Counted from the first letter of the stretch, positions 10,061 through 21,000 are shown. The stretch is 64,000 bases of DNA from JAAYTD01 sp964472015 (GCA_964472015.1 CAYYIP010000001.1:62001-126000), one strand, 5' to 3'. Program-made: numbers and translations. Notes: generated by a model from the letters alone, not told the origin.

Positions 10061-11326
10061 TTATTCTCTATATTTTCCTATATCTTTACGAAAGTATTTA
10101 CCTTCAAAATTTATTTCATTTACTTTATCATAGCTATTTTTGATAGCAATATTTAAAGTTGCCCCAAAGCCAGTTACCCCAAGAACTCTACCACCTGACG
10201 TTACTAATTTATTATTTTGATTCTTAGTGCCGGAATGAAAAACAAAAGTATTTTTAGTTTCAGAAATATTTCCTGTTATTTCTTTACCAACTTCCACTTT
10301 ATCAGGATAACCTGATGACGCAAGTATTACACAACAAGCAGTTCCTTTTGCAATTGTATTTACTATTTTAGTATCTAATTTTCCACTAGCAGCTGAATAT
10401 AATAATTTTGCAAAATTTCCATCAAAAATACTTAAAACTACTTGTGCTTCCGGATCGCCAAATCTTACATTATATTCTACTACCTTCGGATTTTTATCTT
10501 CTAACATTAAACCAATATATAAACATCCAACAAAACTCATACCTTCTTTTTTCATACCTATCAAAGTTGGTATTATTATTTGTTTTTTTATTTTTTCCAA
10601 CATATCATTAGAAACAATATCTGCTGGAGCATAAGCACCCATTCCACCCGTATTTTTACCTGTATTATTTTCTCCTATACGTTTATGATCTTGTGCAGGC
10701 GCAAGTGTAATAAAATTTTCGCCATCACAAATAGCAAAAACAGAAGCTTCAACACCATGCATAAATTCTTCAATAACTATTTTTTCGCTAGCTAAACCAA
10801 ATGCACCGTTTAAATAATTATTTAATGTTATAATTGCTTCTCCAACATCACTAGTTATAATTACACCTTTTCCACCTGCAAGTCCATCAGCTTTTAAAAC
10901 AATAGGAAGAGTATGTGCTTTTACATACTTAACTGCTTCTTTTTGTTGATTCTTAGAAAAAGTTTGAAATTTTGCAGTTGGAATATTATATTTTTGCATA
11001 AATTTTTTCGCAAAAGATTTAGAAGTTTCTAATTGTGCAGCTGCTTTTGATGGAGCAAAAACTAATAAATCTGCCGAACGTAAAGAATCACTTAACCCAT
11101 CAGCTAAAGGCTGTTCAGGTCCAATAACTACTAATTCAATTTTATTTAATTTGCAAAATTCTATAATATTTTCAGGTATACTTATATCCAAAGTAAGACA
11201 TTTTGCAAAATTTTCTATTCCGGGATTACCCGGAATACAATATAAATTATCACAACTTTCTGATTTTTTTAAACACCGTATAATTGCGTGTTCACGTCCA
11301 CCACTTCCAATAACTAAAATATTCAT
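10061..11326 (-). CDS. purD: Phosphoribosylamine-glycine ligase
   Basis: The 421-residue protein carries the N-terminal VIGSGGREHAI, the ATP-grasp stretch LKADGLAGGKGV, GGMGAYAPA and the metal-binding VEYNVRFGDPEAQ. PurD joins phosphoribosylamine to glycine using ATP in the second step of purine synthesis. The length is as expected. It sits alone on the minus strand between the TPR-protein gene and a short-chain dehydrogenase gene, with no other purine genes nearby. The start ATG at 11326 gives the usual N-terminus with the glycine-rich loop directly after MNILV. Confidence 0.95.
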   Translation of the reverse strand: MNILVIGSGGREHAIIRCLKKSESCDNLYCIPGNPGIENFAKCLTLDISIPENIIEFCKLNKIELVVIGPEQPLADGLSDSLRSADLLVFAPSKAAAQLETSKSFAKKFMQKYNIPTAKFQTFSKNQQKEAVKYVKAHTLPIVLKADGLAGGKGVIITSDVGEAIITLNNYLNGAFGLASEKIVIEEFMHGVEASVFAICDGENFITLAPAQDHKRIGENNTGKNTGGMGAYAPADIVSNDMLEKIKKQIIIPTLIGMKKEGMSFVGCLYIGLMLEDKNPKVVEYNVRFGDPEAQVVLSIFDGNFAKLLYSAASGKLDTKIVNTIAKGTACCVILASSGYPDKVEVGKEITGNISETKNTFVFHSGTKNQNNKLVTSGGRVLGVTGFGATLNIAIKNSYDKVNEINFEGKYFRKDIGKYRE

Positions 11327-11422
11327 ATTAATTTTATTTTTGTAATTTATTTTACCATTATATATTTTTAGGTATAATGTTATTAATTATTATATAAATA
11401 CTAAAATTATACAATTTTTAAG

Positions 11423-12145
11423 TTAATCTATATTCCCATATTGAGGTTTAATTATAATTTCCTCTATCATAGAATTAGTGTTTTCACACAATTTTAAAGT
11501 ATCAACCACTATTTTAGCAATTTCATACGGACTAGACATCATATTTTTATTAGCCTGAGTTATATCTTTACCCCATATATTAGTTGCTGTTGCACCGGGA
11601 AGTACATTAATAATTTTTATTCCATATTTTCTAACTTCTTCACGAAGACTTTGCATCATAGCTAAAAAACCTGCTTTTGATGCCGAGTAAATAGCACAGT
11701 AAGGAAAAGTTTGTAAAGCAACAATAGAATTTATATTAACTATAATACCTTTTTTATGAGATATCATTGATGGTAAAACACACTTAGTTGTAATAAATGC
11801 ACCTTGTAAATTTACATTCATTATTTCATTATATTGTTCTAATGTTGTATTTAAGAAGTTTTTTGAAATAAATTTTCCTGCATTATTAATTAAAATATCT
11901 ACTTCACCTATATTACTTATAATATAATAATAACATTCTTTTATTTTAGAAGGTACACCTAAATCAATAGGACAAAAAAATATTTTTGCTTTTATATCAA
12001 AAGTGTTTTTTGTTATAGTCTGTCTAATGTTCTCGATATTACGTGAACTTAAAATTAATTTAACATTTAAATTTAATAATTGTTTTGCTATTTCAAATCC
12101 TATTCCACTACTTGCACCAGTTAACCATATTGTTTTAGTTACCAT
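11423..12145 (-). CDS. Short-chain dehydrogenase/reductase
   Basis: This 240-residue protein is a classical SDR. It has the NAD(P)-binding TGASSGIGFE near the N-terminus, the structural INNAGKF, a serine in VNINSIVAL and the catalytic Tyr/Lys pair in IYSASKAG. It should be a cytoplasmic oxidoreductase acting on an alcohol or ketone; the substrate cannot be deduced. The N-terminal layout resembles generic Bacteroidota SDRs annotated as 3-oxoacyl-ACP reductase-like or DltE-like, without enough to choose. It lies 96 bases upstream of purD on the same strand. Confidence 0.85.
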   Translation of the reverse strand: MVTKTIWLTGASSGIGFEIAKQLLNLNVKLILSSRNIENIRQTITKNTFDIKAKIFFCPIDLGVPSKIKECYYYIISNIGEVDILINNAGKFISKNFLNTTLEQYNEIMNVNLQGAFITTKCVLPSMISHKKGIIVNINSIVALQTFPYCAIYSASKAGFLAMMQSLREEVRKYGIKIINVLPGATATNIWGKDITQANKNMMSSPYEIAKIVVDTLKLCENTNSMIEEIIIKPQYGNID

Positions 12146-12304
12146 TATTCTATAATTATAACAATTACTTAAACATTAATTTATAAAATATATTTATTGA
12201 TCGAATTTATTTAATTAATAATTTTTAAAATTCAAATATAATAATATTTATTTTATTTTTTATAAAAATAAACTTAAATATATATTTTTTATTTAAATAA
12301 GAAT

Positions 12305-15300
12305 TTATTTATTAATAACAAAAGGAATAGTTCTACTGTAATCTTTTATATCAACTTTTATAAAATATTGTCCTGCCGAAAAACTATTAAAATCAAATTC
12401 ATAATAAAAATATTTATCAATTTTACATTGAAAAGACTTAATTTTTTTACCTTCTATATTTAAGATTGATATTTCTGCAATTACTTTTTTACCCGTATAA
12501 ATTTCTAATATAAAATATCCATTGTTTGGATTTGGCGTTACCTTTGCTTGAAGTAACTTATTGATTTCATATTCACCTAAATCAATAATTATTTCATTAG
12601 ATTTTACTGTACAATAATTAGAATCATAAAGCATTACATAATATTTTCCAGGTGCGGTAATTTTATATTCTTTAAACCAACAATCATATATTAAATTATC
12701 GTTATAGTACCATTCATAATAGTCAGATTCATTTTCACAAATTAACATTAATTTATTACGAGTTATAGTTGGCGTAATTAATTTAGGTAAATATTTTACG
12801 GTATCAATAATTAATGTATCTGAACAACCTGATACATAAGTATAGTATAATTTTATAATTTCCCCCTCTGAATAAAATTCAGCAATACTATCTTTACTAT
12901 TATTAGACCAACTCAAATCCATAATAGTTTCCGGTAAAAAAGTATATTTATATTTTATAGGACTTCCTATACAATTTGGATTACGAGTTAAAGCAATTAT
13001 ATTAGGTTTAGAAATTAATATATTTATATCTTTATATGTTATTTTACATTCTTCGGAAACCGTACTATATCCTTCGGGTGAAATAGCAACTGCATAAAAT
13101 GTACCCGGTATTGTAAAAATAGAATCTTCTGTACTCCCATTACTCCAAAAATAAGTATATCCTTCTATTTTATTTATTATTTTTAAACATAATTGTTCTT
13201 TATTTGGATTACAAAATTCATATTTACCCTCATAATTTAATTTTGGTTTTATTACTTCAGGACAAGTTTTTAATTTACATTTCCACGCACCACGTCCCCA
13301 GGTAGCTGCATATAAGTATCCGGTTTTATTAACATATTCTAACTCATTGACACAAACATTAGGTAAGTTATTATTAAAATTTTGCCATATTGTATCTGGA
13401 AAATTCAATACAAAAACTCCAATATCAGTACCTGCAAATAACTGATTTTCATCAGGATAATATTCTAAAGTATTTATTGATACATTAGGAAGATTATAAG
13501 ATATATTTTTTATTATTGTATCTGTAAATTGTAATACTTTTTCTTTCGCATAATGACCACTATGTGCAGTCCAAATCATATCTATATTATTAGGATTTAT
13601 TTCTATTGATACTATAGTAGCATTTGTTCTATATAATTCCTTCCACTCTTTTCCATAATTCTTTGTAGAATATAATCTGTTAGTACTTGATGTGTATATA
13701 TAATCTTTATCTAATTCTGTTACTGCAATTGTACGAAGTTCATTATTAATATCTATATTAGGAAAGTTTGAAATGTTTTCTGGAATTATATTACTTGTAT
13801 CGCCTAATTTTTTCAACCAAACATTAGTTCCACATATTAGTATTGAATCTGGTGTAGCAGGATTTATTGTAAATTCTGTAATCCAAGGGAAATTATCCTT
13901 TATATCATAAGCTATACCACCACCTCGTTGATAAGAACATATTAACTGAGTAAGTCTTTTAGGATGAAATTGACATTGCATTCCATCTCCATAATAAACA
14001 CCTTGCCAATAATTATCTTTTAAGTAATGTGTACCATTATCTTGTGAGCCTGCTAAAAAATATTTATCTGTATATGGATGAGTTCCTATTCTATAATATT
14101 GAGTAATATTAAGTCCTTTAGTAATATTTTCCCAATGTATAGGAACCAACTTACTTGTATCTGTTAAATTATCTTTATTAAAATTTAATAACGTATCTCG
14201 ATATATAAATGATATACCACCATCATTAGCAACATATATTTTATTATTATAATTTGAAAAAACAAATCTATGTATATCACAATGAGTATCGCCTAATATA
14301 TTTATCCAATTTACACCTGAATTTTTTGAATAAAACATTTCTACTCCGCCAACAAGTAATTCATTTGCATTATCTGGGGCAACTGAAATTGAAAGATTGT
14401 AAAAACCTTGTCTTGATATTAGGTTTATATAATTTTCTAATTTATTTAAATGCATAATAGTATCAAATGTTTTGCCTTTATTTTTTGATAAATATAAACC
14501 TTCCATTCCAATATTTATATCTTTATGAGCAGAAACTGCATAAATTAAATTTGGATCAGCTGGTGTTGTTGCTAGTTCTATTCTACAAACATCATCAAAA
14601 CAGTGTTTATAAGTCCAAGTTTCACCTGCATCCAGGCTTACAAGAATATAATTAGAATTATTATATCCAAAAGTTGTAACATAAATAATATTACTATTTG
14701 CTGCATTAAATTTTATGTCTCTGCAATCATAACCTGTTAATATATTCTTCCAAGTTTGTCCACCATCAATACTTTTAAGAACGGATTTAGAAGTTGCAAC
14801 ATATACAATATTATTATCTTCGGGATTTATTATAATACGAGCACAATAAATAGAATCAGATAAATCAAATAATACTCCAGAAATACTCCAACTTTCGCCT
14901 GCGTCTGTAGACTTCAAGATTCCAATAGAGAAGGATTTAAATAAATTCCATCCGGATGCATCTCCTGTTGTTGCAAACATTATATTTGTATCTGTATTAG
15001 AAATAGCTATATCCATAATTCCTAAAGATAATATATCCGTATATGGAATAACTTTCCAAGTATTCCCCGCGTCTATTGATTTCCATATTCCACCACTTGC
15101 TGCACCTACCAATATTGTACTATCATTATTTGGCATAATAGAAATACAATTAATACGACCATTCCCTGGAATAAATTCACTATCATCGGGCGCTGTAACA
15201 ACTGTAAAAGGACCCATTTCCTCCCAAAAATATTCCTTTTTATATAAATTATTTATAGGTTTTATATTATTATAATTAAGGATTTTTGAAAGTTCTATCC

Positions 15301-15640
15301 ATTTTTTACCTTCTAGTGAAGAAAGATTTAATTTATTAAACTTTAACAATTCTTGTAATGAAAATTTAGCAGAACTCATATCGCCATTTTCAAAACATCT
15401 ATTACGCCAAAATGCTTCCGCACGTTTAAATTGTTTCCAACCTTTAGGAATTACAGAAAATTTATTTAAATAATTATCTAATATATTTGTTGCTTTATTA
15501 AAATTATTTTGATGTGCTTCTATAAAATCTAAATCTAAGGTGTTTTTATTTTTACTTTTAGATAATAACTGAAAAGATAATATAGAGAAACAAATAAAAA
15601 TAATTACTAACTGATTAATAATAAATTTATTTTTTTTCAT
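12305..15640 (-). CDS. Large secreted Asp-box (sortilin/VPS10-like) protein with T9SS sorting domain
   Basis: The 1111-residue protein has an N-terminal hydrophobic signal (about residues 8-27). The body contains at least seven Asp-box hairpins of the S-x-D-x-G-x-T-W type, for example KSIDAGNTW, KSTDAGESW, KSIDGGQTW and VSLDAGETW, as in beta-propeller exo-sialidases and VPS10/sortilin-like proteins. Two Ig-like, Cys-containing modules follow (about 800-1020). The last 80 residues start at VTPNPNNGYF and end in a basic-hydrophobic strand, the T9SS type A sorting domain. The protein is expected to be exported by T9SS and anchored or released at the cell surface. Similar proteins are often adhesins or proteases' partners; no catalytic site is evident. 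Confidence 0.85.
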   Translation of the reverse strand: MKKNKFIINQLVIIFICFSILSFQLLSKSKNKNTLDLDFIEAHQNNFNKATNILDNYLNKFSVIPKGWKQFKRAEAFWRNRCFENGDMSSAKFSLQELLKFNKLNLSSLEGKKWIELSKILNYNNIKPINNLYKKEYFWEEMGPFTVVTAPDDSEFIPGNGRINCISIMPNNDSTILVGAASGGIWKSIDAGNTWKVIPYTDILSLGIMDIAISNTDTNIMFATTGDASGWNLFKSFSIGILKSTDAGESWSISGVLFDLSDSIYCARIIINPEDNNIVYVATSKSVLKSIDGGQTWKNILTGYDCRDIKFNAANSNIIYVTTFGYNNSNYILVSLDAGETWTYKHCFDDVCRIELATTPADPNLIYAVSAHKDINIGMEGLYLSKNKGKTFDTIMHLNKLENYINLISRQGFYNLSISVAPDNANELLVGGVEMFYSKNSGVNWINILGDTHCDIHRFVFSNYNNKIYVANDGGISFIYRDTLLNFNKDNLTDTSKLVPIHWENITKGLNITQYYRIGTHPYTDKYFLAGSQDNGTHYLKDNYWQGVYYGDGMQCQFHPKRLTQLICSYQRGGGIAYDIKDNFPWITEFTINPATPDSILICGTNVWLKKLGDTSNIIPENISNFPNIDINNELRTIAVTELDKDYIYTSSTNRLYSTKNYGKEWKELYRTNATIVSIEINPNNIDMIWTAHSGHYAKEKVLQFTDTIIKNISYNLPNVSINTLEYYPDENQLFAGTDIGVFVLNFPDTIWQNFNNNLPNVCVNELEYVNKTGYLYAATWGRGAWKCKLKTCPEVIKPKLNYEGKYEFCNPNKEQLCLKIINKIEGYTYFWSNGSTEDSIFTIPGTFYAVAISPEGYSTVSEECKITYKDINILISKPNIIALTRNPNCIGSPIKYKYTFLPETIMDLSWSNNSKDSIAEFYSEGEIIKLYYTYVSGCSDTLIIDTVKYLPKLITPTITRNKLMLICENESDYYEWYYNDNLIYDCWFKEYKITAPGKYYVMLYDSNYCTVKSNEIIIDLGEYEINKLLQAKVTPNPNNGYFILEIYTGKKVIAEISILNIEGKKIKSFQCKIDKYFYYEFDFNSFSAGQYFIKVDIKDYSRTIPFVINK

Positions 15641-16198
15641 ATATTTAATTTAATACTGTTTCATTTTAATTCATATTATATATTATATATTATATGTTAT
15701 ATATTATAAACATACATATATATAAAATAACTTAAAAATTTATAATATTTTCTATATTTATGTATTTAAAAATAATAAAATAATAATAAATATAATAATA
15801 CTAAATTTATTACAAAAATTTTTATTTTTTTATAAAAACATTTATACTACAAAAAAAACACAACAATAAAAAATATTATATTTTTTAATTTATTTATTTG
15901 TAAAATACATTATATTTTTGTATGTTGCAACAATTAAATTTCGTTTTATTGTAACTGTTTTTATTATTTTTATATTTCATATATATATTAGCATATGATT
16001 TAATATATAGTTTGTAGTTTATAACGAAAAATAATTGTAGTATAAATTTTTTAATTATTTATTTAAATATATTTTATTTGCCAAACATAAACATAAAATA
16101 ATGTATAATTAAATTATAAAAAATAATAATAAAATATATTATTATAATTACTGGAATAATACATAACCTTTTCTCTAATTCAATATCTCAACAAAAGT
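15641..16198. other. Long A+T-rich non-coding stretch
   Basis: This 558-base interval between the divergent Asp-box gene and the Cys-repeat gene holds no convincing reading frame. Near 15675-15710 there is a low-complexity run built from TATATTA and TATGTTA units. A TATTTTTG element at 15913-15920 matches a Bacteroidota -7 box, but a TTTG at the right distance upstream is lacking, so I do not call a promoter. No RNA gene or mobile-element end was recognised. Confidence 0.5.
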
Positions 16199-16822
16199 AT
16201 GAATAAATTATTAAAAAATAAAGAAAATACAACTCGTTTATTTAATAATATATCCGATTTTGAACAAGCAATATTAAAAGGCTATATAGGAAATGGAGTT
16301 ACAAGATATTTTTTACAAAAAAATAAATTAACTTTTGAAGAATATGCTTTATATAATTTAGAAAATAATAATATAAATTGTTTTAATTGTTATAATTGTT
16401 TTAATTGTAAAAAATGTATTAACTGTATTGAATGTGGGAATTGTGAATCTTGTGAAGAATGTACCGAGTGTTACAATTGTAAATATTGTTCTAATTGTCA
16501 ATATACTAATATATGCTGGGGTTGTAAAGAATGTACATATTGCACCATTTCTAAAGATTGTGTAAACTGTCATAAATGTGAAAATTGTATTAATTGTATT
16601 AATTGTAAAAAATGTATTAATTGTAAAAAATGTATTAATTGTAAAGATTGTATTAATTGCAATAACTGTAAAAATTGCTATGGATGTACAAATTGTACCA
16701 CAAGCAATAACTGTGAAAATTGTAACAATTGTAAAAGTTGCCATCATTGTATAAGATGTGAAAATTGTATAAAATCTTGGCATTGTATAGATTGTTCTAA
16801 TTGTATTAAAAAAAAAATGTAA
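16199..16822 (+). CDS. Cysteine-every-third-residue repeat protein of unknown function
   Basis: The 207-residue protein has a 60-residue Cys-free N-terminal part (helical in appearance, no signal peptide or membrane segment). From residue 61 to 202 a cysteine falls on every third position: 44 of the 48 expected positions are Cys. The four exceptions (103, 118, 169, 193) are Thr, Ser, Ser, Ser, and the register is never broken. The position before each Cys is most often Asn, giving a C-x-N pattern. It ends in IKKKM. I do not recognise a family. The periodicity implies a repetitive solenoid or extended helix with a cysteine ladder, which could bind metal or a thiol cofactor, or be cross-linked; this is inference. 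Lacking an export signal, it probably stays in the reducing cytoplasm. The gene is monocistronic, with a strong terminator at 16906-16942. Confidence 0.85.
   Translation: MNKLLKNKENTTRLFNNISDFEQAILKGYIGNGVTRYFLQKNKLTFEEYALYNLENNNINCFNCYNCFNCKKCINCIECGNCESCEECTECYNCKYCSNCQYTNICWGCKECTYCTISKDCVNCHKCENCINCINCKKCINCKKCINCKDCINCNNCKNCYGCTNCTTSNNCENCNNCKSCHHCIRCENCIKSWHCIDCSNCIKKKM
16595..16660 (+). repeat. 18-bp in-frame tandem repeat inside the Cys-repeat gene
   Basis: The unit TGTATTAATTGTAAAAAA occurs twice exactly (16595-16612, 16613-16630), once with its last codon changed (16631-16648), and then partly (16649-16660). It encodes two three-residue repeats, so the array grows by in-frame slippage. 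Confidence 0.8.
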
Positions 16823-16905
16823 TGATACTTTATTAATTTAATTATATAAATATCAAGTATATTAAATATATTAATTTTAATAAAAAATAACTTAAATTAA
16901 AACAT

Positions 16906-16942
16906 AAAAAATAGGATATCATTTGTTGATATCCTATTTTTT
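16906..16942. terminator. Bidirectional intrinsic terminator
   Basis: Perfect 15-bp arms (16906-16920 and 16928-16942, core ATAGGATATC) flank a 7-base loop, with A-run before and T-run after. It serves the Cys-repeat gene on the plus strand and the converging T9SS cargo gene on the minus strand. Confidence 0.85.
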
Positions 16943-16966
16943 TCATTTAAAATATTTTTATATAAG

Positions 16967-17902
16967 TTATTTAGAAACTATAAAAGAACGATAGTACTTA
17001 CAATTATTTATTGTAAAGCAAAGATAATAATTGCCATTTAATAAATGAGCAATATTATAATTACGTGTATTTACATTATACGTATTTAATAAATTACCAT
17101 TTACATCAAACAACTCAATATTTGATAAATTATTTTCAAATTCTATGGGAATTATTACATTTAGATTTTCAGAAACAGGGTTTGGCAATAGATTAATATT
17201 AATATTTGATAAAGTAGTAATACTACCAACAATTTGTTGACAATTTATATTGCCAGTTTCAACTTCATCTAGTTTAATAGCACAAAATAAATCTATATTT
17301 TCTTTTTCTGTTGTATCATTTGCTAAAAAAAGCCAATAATTTTGGTTTTGTTCCATAATTTCTGTTTCATTATTTATAGCAAGTATACTTACACTAATTA
17401 TATATTTTTCAACATTATTATATACTTTTTTATTAATATACTCAATATATGTTGAATTTTGTAAAAGCTTAGTTATAAAAACAGGACTATCGTTATTTTC
17501 TGTTAAAATAATTTGATTATTTGTTGAATAATCTAAGTATGGTAATATATCAGGCGATATTTGCATACCGCTAAATATATTCATAAACTTACCTACTCCT
17601 ATCAAAGTACATTTTGAGTTATCATTTGCATCTACAAAATTGTAAATCCATAAATTTGCTTTCCCTATTTCACTATCTGTAAATTTCATTTCACCTTCTA
17701 ACTTTAACGTCCCCATTGGTATCGTAAAATTCGACCAAGAAACATTTGTTAATACAGGTGTTTCTATACCATTATTCTCTGCAAGTTCTTTTGCTTTAGA
17801 AAAACCTTCATATGCAGTAAAAAATCCAAATTGAGCACTTGCATAATTTAATAAAAATAAAAATAACACTATAAAAGTAATAAATAATTTAATATTTTTC
17901 AT
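16967..17902 (-). CDS. Secreted protein with T9SS sorting domain
   Basis: Starting at the ATG at 17902 the product is 311 residues; the in-frame TTG at 17929 would add nine residues ahead of an otherwise clean signal peptide (MKNIKLFITFIVLFLF, ending ASAQF), so the internal ATG is preferred. The middle (about 30-225) is an all-beta-looking domain that I do not recognise. The last 75 residues begin NINLLPNPVSENLNV and end FIVSK, the T9SS type A sorting domain. It is expected to be moved across the outer membrane by T9SS. It lies just downstream of another T9SS cargo gene but is separated from it by a strong terminator at 17944-17980, so the two are probably transcribed independently or convergently limited. 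Confidence 0.75.
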   Translation of the reverse strand: MKNIKLFITFIVLFLFLLNYASAQFGFFTAYEGFSKAKELAENNGIETPVLTNVSWSNFTIPMGTLKLEGEMKFTDSEIGKANLWIYNFVDANDNSKCTLIGVGKFMNIFSGMQISPDILPYLDYSTNNQIILTENNDSPVFITKLLQNSTYIEYINKKVYNNVEKYIISVSILAINNETEIMEQNQNYWLFLANDTTEKENIDLFCAIKLDEVETGNINCQQIVGSITTLSNININLLPNPVSENLNVIIPIEFENNLSNIELFDVNGNLLNTYNVNTRNYNIAHLLNGNYYLCFTINNCKYYRSFIVSK

Positions 17903-17943
17903 TTTGGTTGTATCTCCTATTACATACAAAAATAAAAATATAA

Positions 17944-17980
17944 CAATAAAAAAGGTAATTTGAAATTACCTTTTTTATTG
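17944..17980. terminator. Intrinsic terminator, 17-bp stem
   Basis: Arms 17944-17960 and 17964-17980 are exact complements (core AAAGGTAATT) with a 3-base loop and A/T runs on both sides. It lies immediately after the 1024-residue T9SS protein gene (minus strand). Confidence 0.85.
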
Positions 17981-18002
17981 TTTTGTTATTTAATAATAAT
18001 AA

Positions 18003-21000
18003 TTATTTAGCGACAACAAATTGACTTGTTGCTATAATTTTTCCACCTGACATAATATAGCAAATATAAGTTCCACTTGTGAAGCCTGAAACATTAAGAT
18101 TTATTATATTATTACCTGCTAAGTAAGAACCATTTATACTACTAACTTCTATACATTGAGTGTTGACAATAGAAATAGTAGCATCTATATTATGTAAAGC
18201 AATAAATTCAATATTTATGTTTTCATATGCTGGATTAGGAGTTAAACTAATACCTTCAAATATATTAGTATTATAAATAGCTAATAAATGTGAAGTTGAA
18301 AAACACCATATATCTGACCAATCAGAAGTTCCAGCTTCATTTTCACCACATACTCGCCAATAATAAGTACTACTTGTATCTAGATATCTTAAAGTAGAAT
18401 ACTTAGTATCATAAATTCTTGCCGAATATATTACAAAAGAATTAAAATCTTTTGAATTAGAGACTTGTAGTTTATAATATTCTGAATTATCTAAAGGAGA
18501 CCATTTTAATCTTATTTCATCCCATATTAAATCTTTTGCATTATTAACAGGCGTTAACAATTCAACACGTCCATTTGGGATTGCTTTTATTGTTCTAAAA
18601 TCTAAAACTTCACTCCATACACTTAATAAGGAATAATAAGTAGTATCAATTAAAGTATCATTTACAGCACATACTCGCCAATAATATAAACTATAATTAT
18701 CAAGCGGTTCGGTAAATGTATAAGTAGTATCCAAAATACTATGTATAGATATCACATTATTTTCATTCTCAAAATTATCTTTTGAATATTCTAATATATA
18801 AGAATTAGCATTAGAACATTTTCTCCATACTAATGTAGGAAGAATTGAAACTTTCTTTGATGCACGATATGGCTTTAATAAAATAGGAATACTTGGAATT
18901 TCTAAACCCGTTGTAAAAGATAAATAATTTGACCAATTACTTTCTGTATTATCATTCAAGGCCTTCACTCGCCAATAGTAAGTTTTCAATTCTAATAATG
19001 AATTTAGATCATAAAAATTATCAAATATTTTTATTATATGTTTTACATCATCATTAAATGTTGAATCAGTTGATATCTGTAATTCATACTTTGTTGCATT
19101 TTCAACATATGACCAAGTAAAATTAACTGTATTTACATATAATTGTTCTGCACTCTGTGGTGTTAACAAAATAGGTGATGACAATTTTGTTACTAATACA
19201 AATGGAGCTGTAAAATCACTTACACATAAAATATCATCTAATGGTGTAACAGATACACGCCAATAATAAGTTACATTATTTGTATTTAACTTTACATCAA
19301 TACTAGAAGAATTTAAATTAGTATCTATTACTACTTTGGTAAATTCTTCATCTAAAGAGAGTTGAAATTTATATGAAGAATTTTCACGTTCTGACCATAC
19401 AAAAGTAACTAAAGAGTCCATACCACCTGAATTATTCTCAGGACTAATTAATTTTACTGGTATAGTTGAAGTTCTAAATTTAGCAACATCACTAAAGAAG
19501 CTATTATTAATACTGTCAACTGCACGTATTTTCCAATAATAATAAGTTTCACGTTCTAAATCAAAATCAATATAAATAGAATCTATATTAATATCTATAT
19601 TTATTATTTTTGTTTTAATATTATCTATAAAATTCTTATCACTTGAAAAATAAATTTCATAACTACGAGCATCGGCTACTCTATTCCATTTTAGTGGTTT
19701 AATTCCTTTAAAACAAGTTTCGGTTTCAGTTGGATAAATAATAGTTGGTTTTACATAAGGAGTTTTAAAACTTCTTATTTCACTCCAATCAGTAAAACAA
19801 GCTGGTGTTGTATCAGTTTGCCTATAAATTGCTTTTACTCGCCAAAATAAAGTTTGATTTGATATTTCATCATTTAATTCTAATTCAAAATTACATTGAT
19901 TCTCAACCGTATCTATTGCTATGATATCAGTATTTATAAATATATCTGAGGAAGAAACTTGTAATATATAAGCATAATTACCTAATGAAGTATCATTTTT
20001 ATTAGACCAAGAAAAATTTATTATAGTAGAAGAATTTTCTTTAAAAGCTTCACTCCCTTTTGCATTATTAGAAGGTGTAATTAAAGATACTGGTTCAGGA
20101 ATCGTCATAAAAGAACGAACTGATGAATATTCTGATTTACAACCTGTTTGTTCTTGAACTGAAAATAAACGCCAATAATAAATATTATTATATTTATTTA
20201 ATAACACACGAACTGAATCATTAGCTATTGCCTCAAAAATATAAGCATCTTCAAAATCTTCGGTTTCTGAAACTTCCACAAAATATCTTATAGTCGTACC
20301 TTGTAAAACTTCTAAAGGTACCCATTTAAAAACAGGAGTAATAGGAATACAACCAGCACCATTAGAAATGGAATATTCTGAAAATTCTGGAGTTAATGGT
20401 GCTTTTACTACATTTACAGTTATTGAATCTAACCATGGACTAAAACATTCATTATCAAACATAGATACTCGTCTAATACGAATAAAATAATTTACGTTAA
20501 AAGGTAAAATTAAAGTATCTTTATTTAAACTTAACAAAGTAGTAACTGTATCTATTTTTTCTGTTAAAAGATTTTTATATTCTATTTCACACAAAGAACT
20601 AATCGAATCAATATAATCCCATTCTATTATAAATAATCCACAACTATCTATGTCTATTGTAGAACAATGAGCACCTCCATCATTCAAAATTCTAAGTAAT
20701 TCAGATGTTTCAGAAGTATAAAATGTTCGTACTAAAGAAGTATCAGAAGCTTTACCTGAAGCTACAGTATAATTAGTCATTACTTTCCAAATATATTGAA
20801 CTGCTGGCAATAAAGAATATGATGTTGTAGTTATTGTTAATGGAAATTCTTCAGTAATAAAATTTTCATAAGCTGAGTTGGTATCTTTTCTATAATCAAT
20901 AACAAGAACATATTTTTCTACATCATTTGCTTTGTTTGACCAAACAAAATCTACTGGATTAGAAAGACATTTGGCAGAATCAAAAGGTGCAGATAAACTT

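Noticed and set aside
15675..15710. TATATTA-type run as a possible replication origin
   Set aside because: No DnaA-box cluster or origin-linked genes (dnaA, gidA, parAB) are nearby; composition explains it.
16358..16783. A 141-codon open frame on the minus strand, opposite the Cys-repeat gene
   Set aside because: Its Thr/Ile/Phe periodicity is the mirror of the TGT-rich triplet repeat on the plus strand; it has no start context or recognisable domain.
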